Shown piece by piece: positions 12,142 to 23,213 of a DNA stretch of 64,000 nucleotides. The stretch comes from Macrotrachela quadricornifera (Eukaryota > Rotifera > Eurotatoria > Philodinida > Philodinidae): the NCBI GenBank assembly GCA_022393335.1, contig JAJEKB010000591.1:189232-253231 (forward strand). The letters run 5' to 3'. The notes below the pieces were generated by a model. That model was given only the letters and a program-made list of their open reading frames with translations, was not told where the DNA came from and searched no databases. Within the stretch, counting starts at the first letter, position 1. Each line of letters opens with the position of its first letter. The position numbers were made by a program, and so were the translations under genes.

Positions 12142-14934
12142 CTATCTGCCCCGACGAGCTCCTCGAAAATTTGGTGTTCGAGTAGGTCTTGATAGTCGTC
12201 TATGTTTAAATGATGGATTTGATCTAACAACAGATTGACGATTATTATAAGAATATTTTCTTTTGTTTGATTGTTGTCTATATTCTAATTGTTGTGTATT
12301 TTCTGATTGTTGTTGACCAGTTATAGGTAATAAATTTGATGAAGAATTTAAATTGTTTGTTGGATTAGTTTGATTTATTTGTTCTCGATAATCCCTTAGA
12401 GCTTTAAGTAAATCACATATTGCTGTCAATGTTTTTTCATATACTTGTTTTATTGGTCGAGTAATTCGATAAGTCCATGATGTAAAAACATCTGAACTAA
12501 ATTTTCTTGTATATCGACTTTTTATTGAATTAACTGTTCCTACAGCTTCATATAATGAATCATAATTGTGTAAATTTATTCTTGATTGTAAAATTCTAAT
12601 ATCATCAACTATTGTTCGTATCATAGTTCGAAATGTTTTTAAACGTTCACTATGCATAACAAATAACAAATCGGCACAACAGTTTAATAACTAAATAAAA
12701 TAAAAATAAAAAGAAGAGAAATAGATTTATATTTTAAAATTTCACGTACATGTTGAAATAAAACAAAACTGTCTAGATTTCCTTGATTCTGTGTTTGCAT
12801 ATTTGTTTCACCATGATCTTGAGATGAAGATTGAATATTTATAGATGATGTTGATGCTACTGTTTCAGCTGAATGTATAAGTGAAGATCGATTATTTGAA
12901 GATGATATTGATGCTACTGGTTCATTTGAATGAACAGATAAAGATTGAATATTTGCAGATGATATTGATTTTTTTGGTTTAATTGAATCATAAGATGTAG
13001 ATAAAATACCATATGATTGATTGTCAACATTATGCCATTGAGACCATTTATCTCGTAGAACCTAAATAGAAAAATAACTAGAAGATTTCATTAATCATTG
13101 ATAACTATATCCAAAATAAAACAATGATGGAAATACAGCTGTAGTCAAAAACAAACTTATAGACCTTTTTCTATACATATTCTATTTGAATTATTTTATA
13201 TTATGGTTGATATCCACTTTATTCATCATTAAAAGAAATAGAAAGTAAAGATCTTTTTTCGCTTAGGTACAATAAAACTCCTCTCAATTCAAATTTCAAC
13301 ATTTTTAGCTTCTTCACATAGCAAACAAAATTTACTCAACATTACAATTTCTGCCTGACCGAAGATTTTCATAAAGTTAACATTCGACATATTAATAGTA
13401 ACAGATTATTCAATAATACAACTAATACATTTTCAGTCATTTTTCTCATTAGAAGTACTCCTATTAATAAAGCTTTTCCGAAACAACACCATCTCTTTTC
13501 ATCACTTATAGCTAACAGAAAAAAATAGGTGATTCCCAAGTATATTCATTAAATAAAGGCTATCAAAACTGCATCTAAATATGTAATATACAAGATCATT
13601 TCACACAGAAATTTTATTTTTATTTTTTCAAGTATATATTCCAGTTGTTCATCTATATGTTTTGACCAACATGGAAATAAGAATCTATATTCATTATATA
13701 CTGTCAACTTTGAATAACTACCAATACGTATCCAAAATTTTTTATTTAATATATGCTATTATTCTATTTCAATCAATATATAAATACCTTTATATTTTGA
13801 TAAAATTCAAGAAATGAAATATTAATTCTTGCAAAATTTTCAATATGATCAAATTTATCTTTGTTTGCTTTAATTAATTTTTTTATTAATCGACAAATAT
13901 TATAAGTATGAGTTAAAGTATCTGTATAAATTTCAATTTCTGTTAGATTCATTTCTTTTAAACATTCATCTGATTGCTTTAATCTTTCATATAATCCATC
14001 AATTGTTGAACGTATAAATCCATGTATTATACACACATATTCAAATAATTGAATAAAAATTTCATCAGATTTTATTTCATTAATTAAATTACGAAGATTA
14101 TTTACTAATTCAGCAGTTGATTTTTTAAAATTATATTCTAAATATAAATTTTCTTTAATATAAAATAATGATTGTTAATTAATTACCAGATGATAATCTA
14201 TAAAATATAATAATTATTTTTTTAAATTTTAATTTATATAAAAAAAAAAAGGAATAAATTTCATACTGTTGATTTTGTTCATGATCAGACTCTGGTTCAA
14301 TTTTAGGATTATGTTTATATTCAATTGATGTTGTTGATGATCTAGTTTCAATTAATGTAGATGTTCTTATTAAAATAAAAAATAAATTTAAATAAATATC
14401 ATATTATAATTAATTTACTTTTGTTCAATTGTTGATGATGTTAATGTTGTTGTTGCAAGATTTTCTTTCGTTTTCATCAATGTTTTTGATTGATTACCAC
14501 TATCAACTTAAAAAAAAGAAAAAGAAAAGTTCGAAATAAAATTTCAAAAATATATATTTAACCTTCACGAGTACAAAGATAAAGAATTGTACCATTACAA
14601 TTTAATCCATTATTATAAATATATTCCAAAAATGTGTCATATTTACTAACATCTAATGGAAGACGTTGAAAATCATATAATGATGTTTCATATTCAGTAT
14701 CACCTTTATTAAATTAATAAAAGAAAAAAGAAATCAATGTAATATAATAAATTTATTTTTTATTAATTAACCTAAATTAAATATATTAACAAGTTTTTTA
14801 AGAATATCATCAAAATCCATATCATTGTTATGCCAATCACAAAAACGAGTACCACCACCTTTATCGAGATCAACTTTTTTTACTTTACCATCCTTGGTTA
14901 ACATTAAACGACCACATCGAAATCTTTTACTCAT
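12142..14934 (-). CDS. Unrecognised 575-aa protein with Ser-rich repeats and RG-rich tail
   Basis: Eight exons on the minus strand: 14934-14772, 14703-14563, 14506-14419, 14365-14267, 14197-14187, 14152-13788, 13061-12750, 12690-12142 (1,728 nt). Exon 5 is an 11-nt microexon; without it exon 6 is out of frame. An acceptor-like TTTATTTAG lies 13 nt before the ATG. Residues 1-100 form a compact domain (GGGTRFCDWHNN, DFDDILKKLVNIFNL, NGTILYLCTRE) that I do not recognise. The middle has helical segments, then a Ser-rich stretch of three degenerate copies of about 20 residues (SISSANIQS, SISSSNNRS, STSSINIQS). The C-terminus is basic and Arg/Gly-rich (NFRGARRGR), which suggests RNA or nuclear binding, an inference only. 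Intron 6 is 726 bp. Confidence 0.7.
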
Positions 14935-15733
14935 TTATTAGAATTATCTAAATAAATTTAAAAAGTTTCAAGTTAAAATATATTTTTAATTACAGTTATA
15001 ATCATTCGTCAACCTATTTAATGCATATTATGATTCGTATATTAGTTTAACCAATAGGAAAAATAAAAAAAAATCTCGATTCTAATAAAAATTTATTTTA
15101 ATAATAATAATAATAAAATGACATTTTAATTTTTTTTAAATATTTTAATCTAATTATCGACTGTTTGATATAACAAAACACCTGGCTTTACTTTGATTAT
15201 TCTGAATGGCAGATTCGACGGGATGATTTCAACTTGAATAAAGAAAGGATGAAATATACAACAACCTTATTACATATAAAAAAGCAAAACTTGATTTGTT
15301 TATTTTCATTTTTTAAACAATAATGAAGAATAAATCATCCATTAATAACTATTCTAGAAAACCAATGAAATCAAAATGAATATAAAAAAAATTATTGTTT
15401 AACTGTTTATTTTTTTTTTAAAAAGAAACATCTACAATCTATAAATACGTTTACATAAAAAACAAACTATAATTGATAAGAACAATATTCATTTTCTTTG
15501 AATATGCACGATTTTCATCACCATAAAACATATATATATGTATAGGAAAGAGATCAAATCACTATAGAAATAAGCATCGCATAAAAATAAATTAATATCA
15601 TATTAAATTGAAATATAAAATAAAAAAAAATTGTTAGATTAATGTCATGTATTCATTTGTCTAATTAATCTATATGCACACAAAACACACACACACACAC
15701 AGCAAAAAAAATAATTTTTGTTTTGTTTCTTAT
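14935..15733. other. Intergenic between two minus-strand genes, with an AC repeat
   Basis: This holds the 3' region of the BTB-NPH3 gene and the 5' region of the unrecognised gene. An (AC)n microsatellite lies at about 15,681-15,701; several AATAAA-type signals are present, as expected in such AT-rich DNA. No further gene is seen. Confidence 0.5.
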
Positions 15734-17546
15734 TTAATAACGATAAGCTGAATAAGAACCATATCGATTAGTTGAAGATAATGGCATATATCTCGATGAT
15801 AAAACATAATCCAAATCACTATCACTATCATATTTTGAATAATTATATGTTGAACTATTTATTGGTATATCATAACTGTTTATATATTTCGAACGAGACC
15901 GAGTTGGAAGTCGTGTTATTGAATCATAATGACGAGTTCGATAACCTAAATATATATTTAATAATAAATTTTCTAATAAATAAATAATAAATTATACTTG
16001 AACTAGTATATGTTGGACGAGTTTTGACCAATTCACTTTCAACTGAACGTAAACGAACTCGAGTTTCTTCTAATTGATTTCTTAATTTAACACAAAGAGC
16101 TAATGCAGCATCAGTAATTAATTGTTGTGGAATAAGTTTATTATTTTTACAAGCAGCAATTGTTTCTTCATTTACACGTGAAAAATCAATTTGATTAAGT
16201 AATTCTTCTCGTTCATGACTAGTCAATTGTCTTGATTTTTCTAATATAATATTTAAATAAAAAATATTATTTTTTTTTAAGATAGAATAAACAAAAAAGA
16301 AATATTTAAACTAACCATCTTTAAGAATATTATCAAGTGCAAGTAAAAGACTATCATATGAATTACGTTGTTCTTTTGGTATACATGAAGCTAATTTAAC
16401 AAATTGTTCACTTGTTAATGTACCTCGTTGACGAAGTTGTTCAACATATGAATCAATTAATGAAGATAACTTAAAAAGCCAAAAAGATAATTATAATTAT
16501 ATTTTAATATATAAATAGAACAAAAAAAAATGTATTACTTTTGCTAATAATTGTGGATCTTTTACATGTTCTTCTTTATGTTTACTAACACGTTCTAATA
16601 ATGTTGCCATAACATCATCAGGTATATTTTCCATATTTTCATCTAGATCAGATGAATTAAGAATTGTTTGTGTAATATAAGATGATAATGTTGATTGACA
16701 TTCACATTTTAATTCAATTGCTTTTTCATAAACTGAATTAAGCCATGAAAGTGGTAATTGTTCTAATGTATTACCTAAAGTTTTAACAACTTGATCAAGT
16801 ATTACTTGTTTTTCACTATCAGTTGTTATTGGTATATCATCTTTTTTTATAATAGGTGTAAAAGCACTTTGTTGGTCATTTCTATTTTCTATTGATGGTG
16901 ATGAAGAAGTATTAGATGAATTTTGATTAAGTACATGTACGGTTACATAATGTTTAGCAAATGGAAGTATAGCAAGTTTACTTTCTATTGGACATAATTT
17001 AATTAATTCAATAATCCATTCAAGTGGTAAACGTACAATTATTTCACGATCAGATTTAGTTAATTGTAAACCAGCACCACGTGTTAATGATTCAATAATT
17101 GATTCAAAACATTTATTAACAATATGTGTTTTTTTAGCCCATTGTTGATATTCACCAATACATTGTTCAAGTAATACTAATGGAATACCTAAATCATATT
17201 TAGCTCGTGCAACTAAAAGAATTTTATCAAAACGTTCATCAAGTAATGCACCTAATGTATCACATTCAATAAAACATGCTGCTGCACGAAGTGGTACAAT
17301 ATTTTTATGATCAATTGATATTGGAATTGAATAAAAATAATCAGCTAATTGATTAAATACTTTAGCACCACCTGGAAAATTATTATCAAGTCGAATAACA
17401 TATGGAGATGATGTTGATGCAACAGCTTTTTTAAAATAATCACTTTTTGTAAATAATGGAAATGTATGAAGTTTAAATTCCGTTTTATCTACGATAACTG
17501 TAATGTCGGATAATTCACCTGTACGACGAAACTTCTCGAAATTCAT
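15734..17546 (-). CDS. BTB/POZ-NPH3 domain protein, plant-type family, 538 aa
   Basis: Four exons: 17546-16539, 16469-16316, 16240-15998, 15945-15734 (1,617 nt). The N-terminal BTB domain has the version typical of plant NPH3/RPT2-like proteins: FKLHTFPLFTKSDYFKK, then NFPGGAKVFNQLADYFY, then NIVPLRAAACFIECD (about residues 24-96), and HIVNKCFESI (141-150). The NPH3 domain follows: PLEWIIELIKLCPIESKLA, later NSYDSLLLALDNILKD, and SHEREELLNQIDFSRVNEET with KLIPQQLITDAALALCVKLR (about 395-440), in the family's order. Plant members are substrate adaptors for CUL3 ubiquitin ligases and scaffold phototropin or auxin signalling. The C-terminus is Tyr/Ser/Arg-rich and not conserved. The ATG follows TTCTTTTTTTTCTACGTTAG by 3 nt, a strong trans-splice acceptor. 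Rotifer-like introns and codon use show that the gene is resident, not contamination. Confidence 0.88.
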
Positions 17547-18787
17547 AGTCTAACGTAGAAAAAAAAGAATAGACCATCAAATGATGATGTCGACAATCAA
17601 AGAAAAGAAAAAAAATATTTGTTCAACCTTGTATAGGTTTCATCAAAAAAAAAAAAAAGCCGAAAGAAAAAAAAAAGAAAAGAACAAGAAATACTCGCAA
17701 ATATATACTGTCGATACAAGTGGCGTTCACACTTACCAACAGCATTAAAAAACAAAGAAATTCACTTAAGTTGAACTTTCTCGATCCTGTAAATATACAT
17801 GTGCGCGTGTGTGTGTATGTGCAATAATGCTTCCTTCTTTCTTTCTTTTTTTTTTTTTTTTTTATTATAAAATACTATTGCATGTCTACTGTTTGTTCTT
17901 CACACGTATAAAGAAGTGTCTGTATGAGAGTTCTGTTTTTTTTCGGAATGAATTTTTATTTGATTTGACGTTCGGGAGAGATTGTAATATGTCGAAAACA
18001 AAAGTCACTACCACTGGCATCATTTTACAAAATTTTTTTTGCTTGGTTGAGAAAAAAAAATTGGGTTATAAAAACGAATGGTTGTAGTTTCAAACAGGCT
18101 TCAAATTACTATTGCATTCGATTGTTTATTGGTGAAGAAAAAAAAATATGCTTTGAGTGTAGTAGTTGACAGATGTTGTTATTGATGTCCTTGTTTTCAA
18201 ACTGAAATTCTAGTTCCTATATTTATAAATTATTCAATTGATTTTAAAGTAAAATATTGAAATAATTTTTAACTAAACAAAAACTCATTGCTCATGAAAT
18301 AAAAATAATTATAAATTTATTATTTTTATAAAATTTTCAAAATTTAACAAAAATGAAAATATGTTGAACAGGAAGAAATAGAAATCGGATAGAATAAAAT
18401 TATTTTGTATATAATACATTAAATATAATATGAATATGAAACAAAATGTTGTTTGATCAATAAATTGATTTTTAAACAAGTTAAAACTAATTGAATATGA
18501 TTAAAAAATCTTAAATATTTCGTACATAAATTAAAAATCATTGAAGAATATTTTAAAAAGCATTTAGTATAAAAGAACAATTAAATACTATAACATTTTT
18601 TTTTTCGCTTACTGACAAAATTCATGCTATAATCCATTAATTGTCTATGTCTTCAAATATTTCTCTTTATTATTATTATTATTATTACTTACAGTTTTTC
18701 TCATATTTTAGTGCTCCAGACGTTTATTTTATTTTGTAACACAAAAAAGAAAACATCATTTATACAATAATAACATAACATTTTATT
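17547..18787. other. Intergenic with simple repeats
   Basis: About 1.2 kb between RAD1 and the BTB-NPH3 gene. It contains A-rich tracts (17,645-17,690), a GT microsatellite (17,802-17,816), a CTTT/poly-T tract (17,832-17,864) and an ATT repeat near 18,670. The open frame across the poly-T tract is low-complexity and not a gene. Confidence 0.5.
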
Positions 18788-20491
18788 TTAGTCTTCGATT
18801 AGAACAACATCACTCGATTGTGTATTTTCTTCATTATCGTTAAGTTCTTCATCTGGTCCAAACTAAATATGTACACATAAAAATTTTAAAAAAAAATAAA
18901 ATATAATTTCAGACAACATACAAAATATTCAACAAGTGAAGGTTTATCTTTTTCACTATAAATAAGAAATTGTGCACAGAGAATGCCAGCAGCATCAATA
19001 CGTAATGAAAGTTTACTTGCAATTGATAATGCTCGTAAAATATATTGAAAAAATTGAGTTTTATATCTAAAGAATAAGTCTATTTAAATGATAAGATAAA
19101 ATAAATTTTACCGATTATGTACAGGTTCTGTACATAGAAATGTATCCATAACAGGTGAATCTTGAGTTATATCAACTGATGTACAACCTCCACATCCATT
19201 AGCAATAAGACGAAAATGTGGAATATCTTGAGTAATTAATAATTCAATACCTTAATACACCAGAAATAGAAAAAATGAAAGGAAATATATATTAAATATA
19301 TACAATCAGCTTTAAGATCAATTTCACTAAGTGCTTCTTTAAAACCACTAGCCTAAAAATGACAGTTAATTACAAGTATTTATTTCAATATTATTTACTA
19401 ACTTTGAAGACAACTTTAGTAACAACATTTTCTGTTTGAAAATCAAAATCAATTGTATCTGTATCATCTAATACTTTGATTAAACATTCAGTAATTATAC
19501 CTTCTTCTTCTAAGCTACAAAATCGAAAAGAAGAAAATTTTTATGATATATTTTAAAATCAATAAATAAAAAAAAACTTACTAAAGTTGCAATGGATGAG
19601 TTTGATTTTCACGATAATGAATTTGTACAGCAACATTTGTTGGTAATGGTTCATGTGTGACTGGATCAAGTGGAATGCCAAAAATATTCAAACAATTCTA
19701 TACAGATATCGTATGAAAAAAATGAAGAAGAAAAGAAAGATCATACAAGAACAGTTTCAAGATGAAATCGAAATCGAACTTGACGTGTTAATTCATATGA
19801 ATCAAAGACACGTGTATCAATAAATGCATTGCCTTGCACACATTGTTTATCTTCAACAATGATTTTTATACCTGTTGGCAATGCACAAAAGATAGCATCC
19901 TAAATAAAAATCTTATTAGATGAATATTCCAATTATGGAAAATATATGCTAAGAGCTCTTTTATTGTATAGATTTATTACAATGAGATGGATATGTATAG
20001 CATAATATTGACATAATTGAATAGAATCTTTCTCAAACTAAATATTTCAATCAATCAATCAATCATTCTTCATGGTGCATAGTTTAATGGATTAATTTGT
20101 ATCTCAAAAAATTTTTTCTTCTCAAACTTGATCTTAATTTACAATACTTTAGTTTCATATTATTTTAAAGTATATGTATTTTAACCTCTTCTTACAAATG
20201 ACTAATATTAATTTTGTAATAAACGGAAAAATTTGTTTAGCTTGATTCAACTAGATTGAACGATCATATTTTAATCTAGGATTTATTGTAAATATCATTC
20301 ACTTAGATTGTTAAATGTAAAATAATAGATCTTACATCAGAAAAATGAATAGTTTTGAGAATACTGGCAAGTGTTCGACTTGATTTTAGCTTAGCAATAA
20401 ATGCAATATCATCGTTATCAATTTGTTCTCTTTCATTGGCATTATTTTCTTCATCATCTGTATCTTCTTGATGTGTATCAAATAAAGACAT
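18788..20491 (-). CDS. RAD1: RAD1, subunit of the 9-1-1 DNA-damage clamp, 314 aa
   Basis: Eight exons: 20491-20336, 19899-19747, 19697-19582, 19514-19403, 19352-19304, 19250-19112, 19066-18922, 18862-18788 (945 nt). Matches to animal RAD1 run the whole length: LASILKTIHFSD, then the exon 2 block with KIIVEDKQCVQGNAFID, SGFKEALSEIDL, PHFRLIANG, VHNRYKTQF and the acidic end FGPDEELND. RAD1 forms the RAD9-RAD1-HUS1 ring loaded at damaged DNA to activate ATR. It is slightly longer than the human protein (282 aa) because of an acidic N-terminus and a longer tail. The ATG stands 5 nt after ATTTATTTTAG, an acceptor-like site. Intron 1 is 436 bp, the others 43-60 bp. Confidence 0.95.
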
Positions 20492-21674
20492 TTTGTCTAA
20501 AATAAATTTCTTTCAATCAAAACAATATATATATATATATATTGCCACTAACAAGGAATAATTTTATTAATAAAACAAATTTATAGAAATAACCATAAGA
20601 TAAAAGAGAACTATTCATTGAATGTTTTCTATTCGATGGTTTTGAATCAATCATATTTGGTTTTGAAATAGACAATGAACACCTTCATATAACAATATCA
20701 CTGAAAAATGAGAAAACATGTATAATATTAATAAGATTCTAACTGATATTTTGAGATATTCTTCGAGCGGACAAAGAAGAAATAAATTTGTGATTGATTC
20801 AGAAAAGCGAGCTTGTAGTTTTAAAATCGACGGCGCTACTATGTTCGTGTTTTATGTCGACACTAGTGACTGTGGATTTTAACTTTTGAGCTCAGTTTTT
20901 CTGACCTTTATAATGTTGGTTTAACAAGTAGTTCGATATTTTATTGAAAAACCAATACATAATGAGACAAAATTGTAATTTATCTATATGAATAATATAT
21001 AGTCAATGTAAAGTTTCGTAAAAAATTTATTGTGCTCTAAAATCATATTTAAACAAATTAATTTCAAGCAATTATGTAAAATTGACATTTTTCTCTTTTT
21101 CAATTTCTAAAACACTATTTATACAATCATTAATTTTTATTATTTTTATCAGATGAAAAAAAAAACGTTTTACATTCTTAACACAGATAGTAACAATTTT
21201 TTAAGAGATATACATAGAATAATATTGGTGTTGGACAATCAATAGATAATTGAAAGACATCTTTTATATTTGTTACTTCTTTTACAAACATATTTACATG
21301 AGATTTAATCATTAAATGTCGTCTTTTTTTTGTCTTAGAACAAAAATAAAAATCCTTTATCTATTTTATTTGCATGCAAATCGAACGTTAAACAATTCAG
21401 ATTAATAATATTCATTTAATAAAATCTATAATATGATGGATCATCCATGGATGTAGCATGACAATGGGATAAGGTTCTGTATACTTGAAGTTTCGTACGA
21501 AAAGATTTAGGAAATTATGAACGGTTTGATGAAATTACTGTTCAAATTGTAAAATTATTTTTTGACGATAATACTTATCGATGTAATAAATACTTTTATT
21601 GAAGATCCATTTTAAAGTCAAATCTAATATTAATACATTGATAAACTACATATAATGAGTCTATGGTCTTTTCA
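20492..21674. other. Intergenic upstream of RAD1
   Basis: About 1.2 kb, AT-rich, with an (AT)n tract at about 20,525-20,542. No gene or clear element is seen. Confidence 0.5.
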
Positions 21675-21896
21675 ATTTCAGATTGAATTCCAAAAGAAAA
21701 AAATTTCATCCTATCTCTTCCCACACCCTATGGGACTAACGGGACTACGGCACTTCATGGAACTATGGGACTTTAGGGGAGTATGGGACTTCGGGGGACT
21801 CTATGGACCTTTCATGAAGTTCCATAGTCCCATTATCCCTGCAATTCAATTTTAAATTGGATCGAATTTTTTTTGTTTTTGAATTCAATCTGAAAT
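21675..21896. repeat. Short terminal-inverted-repeat element with a G-rich core
   Basis: A terminal repeat of about 31 bp at 21675-21705 (starting ATTTCAGATTGAATTCCAAA) is matched by its reverse complement at 21865-21896 (ending GAATTCAATCTGAAAT). The core is much richer in G and C than its surroundings and contains several copies of ATGGGACT plus an inverted pair, TTCATGGAACTATGGGACT and its partner near 21,812-21,832. It looks like a small non-autonomous mobile element. Confidence 0.7.
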
Positions 21897-21927
21897 CAAA
21901 TGGACCACTGTATGTTAGATTAATAGA

Positions 21928-22137
21928 TTGGAACAACTTTATTCACAAATCCTTCATAAGCGTCAAAACGCATCTGCAGCTAAACATAAATTTGAAACTG
22001 AAGATGCCACAGTCACAGGAAAGACAAAAAGTCCCAAGGAAGAAAAGAAAAACAACATGTACGATTATTACAAAAAAGAACATTATAAGTACGATCGCCA
22101 ACTGAAAACCGTACAAAAAGCTTTGGATACTATATAG
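21928..22137 (+). other. Possible orphan exon or gene fragment
   Basis: An open frame of 69 codons that is charged and Lys/Tyr-rich (KSPKEEKKNNMYDYYKKEHY) and less AT-biased than flanking DNA. No proper start (it begins at TTG) and no clear splice sites. It might be part of the decayed block to its right or of a mobile element; I recognise no family. Confidence 0.25.
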
Positions 22138-22321
22138 CGGCGATAGGACCGATAAATCAATATCAATAGGATTCATAAGAGAATGAGTGTGACGTTCGAT
22201 GAATGATAAAATACGGATGATTCCAAATAGCTAGATAGGGTTCTTGTCCTGTGTTTTTATGCCAATAAAGTAGTTAATTTCTATTTTTAAATCCGTATTA
22301 TTTTTAATTCAAACATTAATT

Positions 22322-23044
22322 ATGTCTCAATCAACTCCTTCTAAAACTGTGAGTGATGCGCCTACAACAACTACTACAAGATAAACAACGAAGGTTGCAT
22401 CTCCATTAAAACTTGATAGTATGTGTTTATTTATTTGTAATTAATATTTTAATATATTTTGCTTAGTTCGTCGAATAATTCGACTTTGCCAATAACAGCA
22501 TGGCCTTCGTCATGGTGATTACCAACGATATCGGTTTGTTGCTGTTTAATTAAGAAAGAAAATGATTTATACCTATATTTTAGATCATTTTGCTCTCGTC
22601 GTCTTTGTCGTAACCAGTTGGGAGTACTTCACCTAAAGTTGGTACAATTCAACAATCATTCGATGAAGTTCTTTCATTGGATGAACAAAAAGAACTCGAA
22701 AAGGAAATTAAGATCTTCTAATTTTTCTTCTAATCTTTCATCTTATTTATTTATTTTAGCCATTAATCGATTGTTTGGATACATATTTTGAGGATTTATC
22801 ATTAACAAATAAAAATCGTCTTAATATTGTCTCATTACCACCACCATTCAAACAAATTCCATGCAAGCCTGTTCTTTTTGATTTAGCACCTAATCATTTA
22901 ACATTTCCATCGTTAGACGATAAAGTTCAAAGTAGACGTCAAGCAGCATCAGCATTAAATCATAGAGGACAACAACAAGCTGATGTTACTGGTTTTGTTC
23001 GAGGACTTTTTTCTTGGGGTGGAAAAAAAACAATAGATTTTTAA
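22322..23044 (+). pseudogene. SRP68: SRP68 pseudogene: N- and C-terminal ends kept, centre deleted
   Basis: SRP68 is the large protein of the signal recognition particle (about 600 aa in animals). Exon-like pieces are at 22322-22422, 22467-22533, 22584-22711 and 22761-23044. Piece 2 reads RRIIRLCQ-stop-QHGLRHGDYQRYR and piece 3 continues SFCSRRLCRN, matching the conserved SRP68 N-terminal region; stop codons interrupt pieces 1 and 2. The last piece reads PLIDCLDTYFEDLSL, then PPPFKQIPCKPVLFDLAPNH, TFPSLDDK and VTGFVRGLFSW, matching the SRP68 C-terminus. The central several hundred residues, with the TPR-like region, are missing, and the frame changes between pieces 3 and 4. Splice borders are still recognisable, so this is a duplicated genomic copy rather than a retrocopy. 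Confidence 0.85.
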
Positions 23045-23135
23045 AAAAATTCTTTTGTTTATGTTTTATTTAAAGACAAGAAAAGAAGAAAAAACAAAGA
23101 TAATCACCTTTTATCGTTATATTTAACCATTTTAA

Positions 23136-23213
23136 ATGGGAAACATATTTGGTAAAAAATCCTCAAAATAATCAAAACAACCAGCAATTATAGAACAAGA
23201 TCGTGCAATTCTT
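23136..23213 (+). pseudogene. CHMP6: CHMP6 first-exon relic with in-frame stop
   Basis: The piece reads MGNIFGKKSSK-stop-SKQPAIIEQDRAIL and ends at a GTAAGC donor. It matches the N-terminus of CHMP6 (MGN-F-KK..., then TEQDKAIL), the myristoylated ESCRT-III subunit. The stop codon at the 12th codon and the lack of any following CHMP6 exon show a relic. It lies 91 bp beyond the SRP68 relic on the same strand. Confidence 0.75.

Noticed and set aside
17809..18087. 92-codon frame over a poly-T and CTTT tract.
   Set aside because: Low-complexity translation of simple repeats.
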